Assembly: GCF_000237925.1 (NCBI RefSeq)
Contig: NW_017386019.1
Coordinates: 124,001 to 188,000 of the forward strand
Direction: 5' to 3'
DNA: 64,000 bases
DNA from: Schistosoma mansoni
Lineage: Eukaryota; Platyhelminthes; Trematoda; Strigeidida; Schistosomatidae
The notes below the pieces were generated by a model that ran no database searches, was not told the DNA's origin, and saw only the letters and a list, made by a program, of their open reading frames with translations. This document shows, piece by piece, positions 11,767-23,700 of this stretch; positions within the stretch are counted from its first letter, which is position 1, and every line of letters starts with the position of its first letter. The translations under genes and the position numbers were made by a program.

Positions 11767-14700
11767 TTACATTAACATATCGGCAAAATATTCATCAAAT
11801 TCATCACCCTGTGTTTTGATGGTACCACCAGCATAACTCGTAGCGGTGGATTTTTTACTGCTATTCTGTCCTGATTGACAACACCATACTGAATTGAGAT
11901 CAGCAGATTTCTCTTCAGATGATAACGGTTTGACATTGTCATTATTATTGTCAGTGTCATCAATACGTGGACGCTTTGAGGAAGGGGAAGTACTTGAAGA
12001 TTCTATATTCTTATCATCATTATTATTTGTTTCTTGTTGATTGGTGATGCATTCATCATGACCTTGATGTGAATTTAACTGTTTACCAGTAACATCTCGC
12101 CTCCTTTAAAACCAAAAAAAGATTTAAAAATTAAACAAACGTTTTCTGTATGAAATAAAATAGAACAACTTAAATGATGAGTTTTTGAGGTTTCCATATT
12201 CAATAGTCGAAGTGTTGGTCGAATTCAAGTTCGATCGAATTTGTTATCTAACGCTAACAAACAAGAGGACTAATGAACATTACTGTATTTATTGATCAAG
12301 TAATATTTTTCTTTATAATCTGATCCAGCGGTGCAAATGTCATGCGGCAAATTTGTCGTTGAGTTATTAAATTAACCCTTGGGATTTTATAAAATATCAA
12401 AGTGCATGGATTAAAAAACCACTGAAGAGAGTGATCCATACTGATCGATTACTGGATAATAGTACCCAATATCATACTTATCTATTCTTAACATTGATTG
12501 AATACGATTGATCAAATTACAACGTGGATACTAGTATGAATCGAAATCAAATGTTTTGTGTTTTAATATTTTGGAGGATTGAAAGTGATTGGCAGGAAGC
12601 CTAGAGACTACAATAAGTCTAATATTTAAATTTCGTATCAGTTAACATCCGTTATTAAGGAGGTGCTTAAACTTTTGAAGAAATAAATCCTTTCCGTGAG
12701 ACTTAAAATTCCGTCACAACTAAATAGATATTACCTATAAACTATTCTGTCCGAATACTACGAATAAATCAAATCAATCTATTCAACAACCGCCTACTCA
12801 ATAAAAACACATTCAACCAGTCAACATGCATAAATCTAGAAAAAGTAGATAATTAATAGACTAAATGTGTAACTAGAGGCTCGCATGTCACCCCAAAAAG
12901 TATTAGTTATATTCAGATTAGATAATAAACAGGAATATTTGAGAAACTATGTATTTCCATTTAGTTCTAAACTTATTTATAAAATGGGACTACAATTGAG
13001 TTAGATATAGGGTACTAAATAAAAAAATCAAGTCAGTTAGCAGGTTATGAACCTTTGTAAAATGAATTAATTAAGACATATATTAAGAATCTCTAACCAG
13101 CACCTACCATGAAGTGTAACACTGAATAAACTGAACAAAAGGTGAATGCTAGCACAACAAGACATCTCATTTGCATATGAAGTCAATGATTAATGACTGA
13201 AACTGGCTGACCAGTTAGGGACTATCGAATACTGGTAATCAACAGATGGAAATTTTGAGTGGAATGAAGGTAAAACTGGTCACAGTGGTACAGTTGTATT
13301 AACGAACTATCTTTCTCTAAACCTAACTTTGTTTCCTTGAAAACATGCTTTTCCTTTAGCATTATATGTCTGATACTTAGATTTCTTTTGCAACAGAAAC
13401 TAATTCCTCTTCCTTTCCTTTTATCAAGTTAAATTTCTCTGCCACTGGGTTGATATGAGGTGTGGCAACCTGGGCTGATCAGTGTTCGTATCAAGTTCTG
13501 ACTTTGATGATGACTAACTGATATCATGATGCATAAAATATACCATCTAAGAAAACACTTGAACTTCCAGTTTACTCAACTCGAAAAATAAAGAACAAAA
13601 TAGTTAACCTCAGAATTTGCACCAATGACCAGTCAGTCAGTCAGTCAGCTACAACGTAGGACCAGGCACATATATGCATCGGTCCAAGTTGCCATACCTC
13701 GTTAGCACAACAAGATCAACACCGGATTAATAGTAGTTAATTTAGTGTTGGTAGTAGTATATAAATTATAGGTTGTATATAAGGATATAGTATAGGAAGC
13801 ACCAATGACCGATCTTAGTTAGACAGCTATTGGCAAACAAGAAGAATTTGACAGTTATTTTCTCCTAGTATGAGAATTAAATGTATATATCGACAACCTT
13901 GCCAGAAACAAAAACTAGGAGGTTCTAGGTTTTGTGCTTAGCGCTTAAAATTCAAAACACTAAGTTAGCACCCCATTACTGACTTCACTACCGGTAGGGT
14001 TATGGATGTGCATAATTAAACAGTTCAATACTAGAACGAAACAGCGATCGAAAGTTTCTTGGTTTTCATTAGCTTTCTAAGGCTACCTACCCTATTATGT
14101 AAGCCATACAATTCAAGACTACCAGAAAACTCTATATAGCAAGAAATAGGAATCGATAGAGGCTTTATAATGAAATAAGTGTGAAAAACAAATTTGAATT
14201 TTAAAATAATTTATTAGTCTCACTGACCGATATCGATAATTCAACTTTTCAGAGCAAGGAGGACATAAACGTATTTTGACCAAAGCATTACGTCGTTCAC
14301 CACGTTCTTGATAGACAAAATTCACTTCCCAACTACGAAGACGTTCAGATCCAGCTGGACAAGCTACATTTCCACAAGTGAACTGACCTGAAATTTTTGT
14401 ACAACATAATATATGATGAAAATCCAGTTAAGAGAATAGGAAGTCGAAAACCTGTACATGAGTTTTGGAACCCTATTTTGGTATATATAAGTTATACTAT
14501 GTAGTTTCTAAAACGAAAGTTGGCGAAAAATGATATTAATTGTTATAGTTTAAAGCGTGAGTCAATTAAAGCTGCACCACCTTGGAAAACCTGGAAGCAC
14601 TGGACGACCGTTTCGTCCTATAATAGGAATCCCCAACAGTGCGCATCCACGATCCTGCACTCGCGAGATTCGAACCCAGGACCTACGAGTCTCGCGCCGG

Positions 14701-17700
14701 AGCACTTAACCGATAGACCACTGAGCCGGCATCCAACAAAGCACTGCTGAGGAGTCCCATAATAGGACGAAACGGCCGTCCAGTGCTTCCACGTTTTCCA
14801 TGGTGGTCTAGCTTCAATTGACTCATGATTTCAACTATGAAAATACTAAATCTCCACAAAACGCCTTCTGATATTAATTGTTAATTTAGCGGCTGAAAGC
14901 AATGTGTTTAAATTACTGGCAATTGTACTTAAGTCACCGATACTATTAAGAAGTTAAAGGGTCAACCGAACAATCCAACTTGTCTCACTTTACCTAATCT
15001 AATCTCATAGAGTTAGTTTTTCCGGAAATGAATAATATGACCAGTTCTTTTCTTTCCAAAAATACAATGAAACACTGACATCTAGTTAGTATGCCAATTT
15101 TAGTATTTTGAAAAGACAAGCTTTTATTAATCAAATAAGAATAAAGATAATTCAGTGAATAAATCTTTTATTCGAGTGATATTATTTACTGATTATTTAT
15201 TTATTTGAACACAAATATTGGTACAAAGAGGCACCAGATACATATGCGCCATACAAATCTCATTTGACTTGTGTGAGGGCTGTGATACTGCCCGGGTGCC
15301 CAGACCGAAGCAGATGGTTTAACATAAAGATCTGATGCACAAGGCAGTGGAGCATCGTGAGGAGATGCAATCCCATGGTAACCGGTGACCAACGATTGGT
15401 TCATACGCCGTTTGTCCCCTCAGGATACTGGTTTGGAATCAGGGTTTTCCAACTCCCCTAGATGAACTCACCGTGTCCACCGACCCGGTTAAAGCGCCGG
15501 ACATTCGCTTTTCGTCCTCTCATTTTCGTAAACAAAAGTAATGCCACGAGAAGGCAGTGAGTAGAACTTCCCTGGTAGAGACTATATAAGCGTGGCCATG
15601 TTAGAGCATTTCGAGAGGGAGAGCGGAATCTCCCCACTCTAGGCCGTACCAGGGCATTTGGGGGCTGAGTATGTTGTTTTGATGAGATTTTCTAAAAATT
15701 GAGCTGCTGATTGACTTACATAATATTTTTCCCAGCCTAGTACATTGATACTTAGGGACATGTTTTATAAAAGATTGTTTCATACAGCCGATATTCATTT
15801 CGAAACTTGTTCTAATTTACATTGATTATACAAAATTTTGGACTTTGTGATTAAGTTATTCATGTCTTGATTCTTGAAATTTTCTCCAAATCCGAAAATA
15901 GCTTCTTGTCACAGACTGATACCAGCTGAAGTAATTATTAATGAATATCACCAAGGTCTGACTATAGAGTTATTTTTTCTTCTTAGTATAGAACAATTAA
16001 ACAGTGTGTCACCATGACTGTTCTAAATGTGTATAATCACTGACCTTCATTTCTAGTACCAAAGGCGATTCTTTCGTCAGCTGATATTAATTCATGGCTA
16101 AGTTAGCTGAGCTCTAGAAACCACTTTACTCTGATACTTTCTTCATTGCTATTGCTATATGTAATTTTGAATGTCAGTAAAATACAATTAAATAATCAAA
16201 TTTGGATTGGCGTTAGTTTGAACATCAACCACTTAATAATAACCCCAATCTAAATAAATGTTAATTTAATTCACCTGATTAGATATAAACAAAGTACAAT
16301 CTGGAAAACACATGAGTGGGTTCGAGTTGACAAATCATTATAGTTGAAATCATGAGTCAATTGAAGCTAGACCACCATGGAAAATCTGGAAGCACTGGAC
16401 GACCGTTTCGTCCTATAATAGGAATCCCCAACAGTGCGCATCCACGATCCTGCACTCGCGAGATTCGAACCCAGGACCTACGAGTCTCGCGCCGGAGCAC
16501 TTAACCGATAGACCACTGAGCCGGCATCCAACAAAGCACTGCTGAGGAGTCCCATAATAGGACGAAACGGCCGTCCAGTGCTTCCACGTTTTCCATGGTG
16601 GTCTAGCTTCAATTGACTCATGATTTCAACTATGAAAACACTGAAATCTCCACCAAACCCCTTCTGATCTAAAATCATTATAGATCAACAAAGGAAAATA
16701 TCAGAATAGTAGATAAAGAGTAATAATAATTAATATAACTGATGATGAGTTAACCAATATTTTACCATTTGGATAAACAAATTTTTTTGTAAACTAGTCA
16801 ATTTAGTCGATCATGAATACAAAAATGCTATTAAGTGAATATCATTCCAGAAACACTGAACTCTCATGGAAAAATAGTGACCTTGCATGGATACAGAAGA
16901 ATACAGACAACAGAACTTCCAATATGTCTCATATTCCTTGAAACTACAATTGTCCTATTTTTGAATAAATATTTTCGCAGCGTGTGGTGGTTATCTTACA
17001 AGAACATAAGTAAAGCATGATATAATCCATAAAATTAGATTTTAACCCAAATAGTATGAATTAGGAGCAAATAATTTTTTCTTAAATAATCTATGCACAT
17101 ACCTTTACCGGAAATTACTTCTTTTTCTAATCTCCATCTCATACCAAACTGTATAGAAACAAAAATAAATACATAGAAATTCAAGTTAAAAATAGACAGG
17201 ATTACTTTTAGAATTTTTAAGAGAAACTGGGAAATGAATTGGAAAGTTACAAAATGAAATCTAGGGTAGTGTGGGACCATAATTTTAAAAAACAATACTC
17301 AAAAAGACAATTTAATTGTGAACGTTACTAATTGAGTTCCCAGATAATATCACTAGTGCTTTGAGTCAGGTACCCACCGAAAGCACCCATTCAGTTAAAA
17401 TAAGAACTGGTTCGATCATTTCAAAATGATAAGTGGACTTTTGTAAATAATTGTTAAAAATTTTAGATGACATGGCTCAAAATAGTTTGCAATGATCCAT
17501 GTGTATCACTTTATCTCTTCGCTTGAATTCTAAACTTTTAAATTGCTCATAACTTTATTTATTTACCTTTCCCTGAATTTATATTTCCTTCTCGAATTGT
17601 ATCTTAAATGTCTACTCTTTCCTCTTAGCATTATTACGGTAACTAACTCTACTATTTTAAGATTTACCATGAAAATTTCATCTTGCCGTGCTAATGGAAT

Positions 17701-20700
17701 ATGGTAACTTGAACCAATGTACAAATGTACCAGGTTCTACTTTGTGTACGAGTGACTGACTGACTAATATACATTATTTTGAAGGTGTTCTATTCCCTTT
17801 AAATGGGATGATGAAATTGGATTCAGTCATTCAACTGTAGCTCTTCTAGAGTTACTACCGGTCCCAAGCCCGGGTAAAGGAGGAGGGTTGGACATGAGGT
17901 CAGCAACCCCATCCCATAGAAAACAATCTTGCTAAAAAAAAGCTAACCAGAATAACCCTTTTAAACTCTGTCCTCCGAGTTGAAGGATCTTCATTTAGGA
18001 GAATTATGACGCCTCAGAATGAAAGCTGAGATTCTTAGTAAGTCACGAGGCTGATGCCTCTACTAGCAACCAAAGCAACAATTAACATAGGTACATGGAA
18101 CGTCCGGACAATGTGGGAGACCGGAAAGACCAGTCAAATAGCAATGGAAATGAGGAGATACAACTTGGTGATTCTCGGAATCAGCAAAACCTATTGGACA
18201 CAAGCTGGACAACAAAGGCTGTATGCGGGAAAGATGCTGCTGTACTCCGGTCACGAAGAGGACAATGCTCCACACACTCAGGAAGTTGCTCTGATATTGT
18301 CCAAAGAAGCACAAAATGCACTTATAGGATGGAAATCTCATGGATCCAGGATCATCAAAGCATTATTCAAAACAAAGGAGGGAATCACAATGAATGTTAT
18401 CCAGTGCTGTGCACCCACCAGTGATAGCAATGACGATGATAAAGATCAGTTCTACTCGTGGCTGCAATCGATCATAGCAAAGTGTCAAGAAAAGGACCTC
18501 ACCATCCTGATGGGAGACCTAAACGCAAAAGTCAGAATGGATAACATCGGATATGAAGATATCATGGGATGACATGGACTAACTAGGAGAAAGGGACGAA
18601 AATGGGGAGAGATTTGCAAACCTTTGTGCACTCAACAAATTGGTTATAGGTGGCACAATATTCGTACACAAACGCATATATAAAGCTACATAGATCTCAC
18701 CAGACCACACCACAGAGAACCAGATACATCATATTTGCATCAGTAAAAAATTCACAAATTCAATGGAAGACGTGAGAACCAAGAGAGGAGCTGACATGGC
18801 TTCAGCTAACCATCTGGTTATGGCCAAGATGAAACTGAAGCTAAAGAAACATTGAAAAACTAAACAAATAGCATTACAAAGGTTCTACAGTCTTCCTTAG
18901 AGATACTAACAAACTCAATCGATTCAAGATAGCTCTCAACAACAGGTTTCAAGCTTTACAGGGTCTACTGAAAGCTTGGCAAGAAACTACGATGGAGGAC
19001 AATTGGAAAGGGATCAAAGAAGCACTAGCGTCAACGTGTCAGGTGTTGAGCCGCAAGAAGCATCCTCATAAGGAATGGATCTCTATGGAAACCCTGGACA
19101 AGGAAGACCAATGAACAACAGTCGAACACGAGCAGAGAAAGAAAAGACACAAGTTAAATACACAGAAGCAAGCAAGCAAGTGAAGAAGAGCATTAAAGCC
19201 GACAAGCAGAAATACATGGGAGAACCAGCAACGACGGTGGAAAAAGCTGCAAGAGAAGGGAATATGAAACAACTATATGATACAACGAAGAAACTGACGG
19301 AGATATAGTAAACAGGAGAGACCAGTCAAGGACAAAGGGAAGACAATCACTGAGATTCAAGAACAGAGAAAAGATGGCCAGAATACTTCGAGGAACTGCT
19401 GAATAGGCCAGCTCCATTGAATCCAGCGGAGGTCGAAGTAAAAAACACAGATATTCCTATAGATGTCACTCCGCCAACGATCGAGGAAATCAAGATGGCC
19501 ATCAGGAATGGGAAGGCGGCAGGACCTGACATTATACCAGCCGAAGCACTGGAGTCAAACATTGAAGTAACTGCAAACATGCTTCACCTTCTATTCAAGA
19601 AGATTTGGGAGGAAGAACAAGTTCTTAAGAGACTGGAAAGAGGAATACCTGATTAAGATACCAAAGAAAGATCTGAGCAGTAGTGAGAACTACAGAGGAA
19701 TCACACTACTATCAGTACCAGGAAAGGTTATCAACCGGAGTGTTGTTGAACCGGACGAAAGATTCAGTGGACGCCTAACTTCGAGATCAAAAGGCTGGAT
19801 TCCATAAGGATCGGTCGTGCACAGACCAAATTGAGACACTTCGGATCATCGTTGAACAGTCACTTGAATGGAACTCGTCACTAAACATCAACTTCCTTGA
19901 CTATGAGAAGGCGTTTGACAGTGTAAACAGGAGGACATTGTGGAGCCATGTTTGACACTATGGCGTACCTGAGAAAATCGTCAACATTATCCGCAACTCA
20001 TACGACGGACTATAGTGCAAAGGCGTACATGGAGGACAGCTGACAGACACATTCCAAGTGAGGAGCGGAGTCAGACAAGGCCGTTTACTCTCCTCCTTTC
20101 TCTTTGTTCTGGTGGTTGACTGGGGGATTATGAAGACCTAGACATCTGAGGAGAAACATGGAGTACAATGGACAGTTTGGATTCAACTAGACGATATGGA
20201 CTTCGCAGATGATTTGGCCCTTCTATCCAATACACATCAACAAATCCAGGTCAAAACAAATAGTGTAGCAGCAGCCTCTGCATCAGTAGGCCTCAACATA
20301 CACAAGGGAAAAAGCAAGATCCCCAAATACAACACAGAGAACAGCAACTCAATCACACTTGATGAAGAAACTTTGCAAGAGGTGGAAAGGTTCATGTTTC
20401 TGGGTAGCATCATCGATGAACAAGAAGAATCTGATGCAGACGTAAAAGCGGGGACTGGCAAAGCAGGGACAGCATTCCTACGATTGAAGAATATATGGAA
20501 CTCAAAACAACTGTCAACCAATATCAAAGTGAGCTGAAATTTGGAGAATTACCACAACCATCATCAAAAAGTGTAAGTATTTATAAACAATTGTTTACGT
20601 AAGCTACTGAATGTCCGTTGGCTGGATATTTATTATTTATTTATTTAAACACATAAATATTGGTACAAAAGGGCACCAGATACATATGCGCCACACAAAT

Positions 20701-23700
20701 CTCATTCGATTTGTGTGAGGGCTGTGATACTGTCCAGGTGCCCAAACTGAAGCAGGTGGTTTTCTTAGGGGGCCACACCCGGAGCCTTTGACATAAAGGA
20801 CTAGTCCACAAGGCAGTGGAGCATCGTAAGGAGATACAGTCCCATGGTAGCCGGTGACCAACAGTTGGTTCATACGCCATTCGTTCCTTCAGGATCCTGG
20901 AGCCCATGTGCACCATTGGTTTGGAATCAGGGTTTTCCAACTCCCGTAGGTGAACTTTCCGTGTCCACCAACCCAGTTAGAGCGTCGGACATTCGCTTTT
21001 CGTCCTCTCACTTTTGTGAACAACACCCCCACCACGAGAAGGCAGTGAGTAGGACTTCCCTGGCAGAGGCTATATATTCGCGTGGCCATATGAGAGCATT
21101 TCGAGAGGGAGAGCAGACTCTCCCCACTCTCGACCGTACCAGGGCATTTGGGGGCTGGATAACATCATCAACAACAACAACATACTGTGGGAGATAACAA
21201 ACCAACTACCAGCTGAGGGCCCCCAAATGCATTAGTACGGCCGAGAGTGGGAAGAGTACGCTCTCTCTCTCCAAATGCTCTCATATGGCCACGTATATAT
21301 AGCCTCTGCCTGGGAAGTCCTACCCACTGCCTTCTCGTGGAATCACTGTTGTTTACGAAATTGAGAGGACGAAAAGCGAACGTCCGGCGCTCTAACCGGG
21401 TTGGTGGACACTGCGAGTCCACCTAGGGAAGTTGGTAAACCCTCATTCCAAACTAATAGTGCACATGGGCTCCAGTATCCTGAGGGAACAAATGAAGTAT
21501 GAACCAATCGCTGGTCACCGGCTACCATGGGACTGCATCTCCTTACGATGCTCCACTATCTTGTGGGTCAAACCTTTATGTCAAAGGCTCCGGGTGTGGC
21601 CCCCTAAGAAAACCACCAGTTTCAGTTTGGGCACCTGGACAGTACCACAGCCCTCACACAAATCAAATGAGATTTGTGCGGCGCATATGTTTTTGGTGCT
21701 TCCTTGTACCAATATTTATGTGTTTAAATAAATAAATACCAGCTGAGGATGAAATTAGTGAAAGACGTTGGAAATGGATAGGACACATATTGAGGGAAAC
21801 ACTAAAGTGCATCATGAACCATGCTCTAACTTGGAATTCTGAAGGGAAACGCAAAAGAGGAAGATCAAAGAACACACTACGTTGGGAATTAGAAGCAGAC
21901 ATCAAAAGGATGAAAAGCAACTGGAAAGGACTGCCCAGGAAAGAGTTGGGTGGAGAATGCTGGTGAGTGGCTCACGCTTCTGCATGAGGGGTAACAGGCT
22001 TAAGTAATTCAACTTATAGAATACAATCCTTCAAAAGTTATTGCTATTACCTTGATTTCTATCTTAAATTTATCATTCATGTAAGATAAATTTTTCAAAC
22101 AACTTTTCTAATAATATTAACAAAGATAACTAGTACAAGGAATAATGAACTTGAAAAATCTACAGTATACATCAATTCAATGCTGTAAAAGAATTTTACC
22201 AGACAGAAAACGCTACTACTTTTCAAAAACAACACAAATATAGTATTCTTCAAAAACAGAATTCAAAATCAATGTTTAACACTAACTTTCATCTTTTAGA
22301 GTGGGTCGCTTTTCTTTATCGAAGCTAAAGCTATATTTATCGGCACACTTGAGAGTTGCTATTCAAATTAAGGATGACTTATTCAATCACATAGTATTTA
22401 TAAGGACTTATTGTGATTATCCATTCCTTAAGTTGATAACTGCGTCACCATGATGTTACAATTAGGTTGATAAATTAACTGAATAGCCATATACTGATGA
22501 AGAATATATCACTGTCGAGTAACATAATTATTAAACTATTAGAGTTAGGTACTTGGTATTTTTAGCTTAAATCTATAGTAGGATGATTCATGAATATGGC
22601 CGAATGACATTAAACATTATAACACACATATATAACTAAAGATTCCTCTACTACTTGGTTATGCTGATATATAAGTGTAGTAATACTTATTACTTATTTA
22701 TAAAAATGACAGCATTCATAAGACCCAATCACTTAATGTAACAAGTGACATCAATTAATTTGTGTATTGTATTGACTTAAACTTACCTTGTTTTCTTTGT
22801 AACGTGATAAATCGATAAGGCAATACTCTTTAAATAGTTTTTCCCAGTATTTTTTAGCAAGACGGTCGGACCTTTGTAAAGATAATAATGTTGTATCAAT
22901 TACGATGTTACAATTAAAATATAGAAATATAATATATATACAACAAATTGGTTAATAAACTGAAAAAAACAACTGTTTACATAGATGATTAGAAAGTAAT
23001 ATTAATTAGAAACTGGAATACGTAGTTAAGTAGACTGTACAAAACAATGTGCTTACTAACTAGGTTAAAACTTTGTTAACATGAAAAGCTGATTATCCCA
23101 ACGACAGAAATATGTTTTTTAAAGAGGATAGATGAAACCTTAGTGATACAAACAACGGTGCATACCAGTGCAAAATGTATTTGATATGTTCAGTTAAGGT
23201 CCAAACAATTAAAGCTAATTATCTGTGGCTCACAGAGTACAGCCATTTACACGGACTAGATGAAGTTTGAGTGAGAGTTAGTGATATTATAAGGCTGTTC
23301 ATATGGAGAGAGGTGGTAGCACAAATTAAACTCTAGCTCGACCACTAGTGTTCGAGTATATAGTCATATTTTATATTACATGCGCTTTTCGGATATATAA
23401 TATACATTACACTGATCTTTACAAATAAGTGTAGCGCATAGTTATATATATGCGTGAAGCGGTGACTTATTGATTAGGGCGTCCAACTTCCAGTCACTAA
23501 ATCTCAGGTTCGAAACCAATTCCAAAAACTTTGCTTTGGTCAACTATGTAGTATTATTAGCCCACAAAAAAGTACCTGGTGAATAAGCTAAAACGAGAAT
23601 ATACATGCTGAAATTACTGGATATATTTGTTTATCAAAGTATGAGTAACGATGATAATTGGTAAATCAAAAAGTAATACGACGAACATACCATGATGTTG

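Larger units (their letters stand above)
12104..14227. other. FRA10AC1 intron with RTE tail fragments
   Basis: This intron holds two short RTE 3'-UTR-like fragments (near 13440-13540 and 13625-13720) and otherwise AT-rich sequence without recognisable features. Confidence 0.5.
17837..22006 (+). mobile_element. SR2-like RTE LINE, near full length, interrupted by two retroposons
   Basis: It lies antisense in the 17149-22786 intron of FRA10AC1. An 8-bp direct repeat ATTCAACT (17829-17836, 22007-22014) brackets it, and it ends in a short GGCTTAAGTA tail, as RTE elements do. Parts in order: a non-coding leader, an apurinic-type endonuclease (18054-18572), RT (about 19417-20537, with GVRQG-type, [11 protein letters not shown] and [10 protein letters not shown] blocks) and a C-terminal region ending after F. 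It carries many stops and frameshifts. Two 0.5-kb retroposons sit in the C-terminal part (20629-21153 and 21218-21736). Without them the element is about 3.1 kb. Confidence 0.85.

Noticed and set aside
14640-14730. Possible tRNA gene in the palindromic element
   Set aside because: Internal promoter motifs only; it repeats in every Sm-alpha-like copy and does not form the full cloverleaf.
20641-21731. Open frames of 60-117 residues on both strands in the retroposon copies (also at 929-1380, 2404-2970, 42360-42961)
   Set aside because: The same frames recur at the same place in many repeat copies, with different stops. They are by-products of the repeat sequence, not genes.
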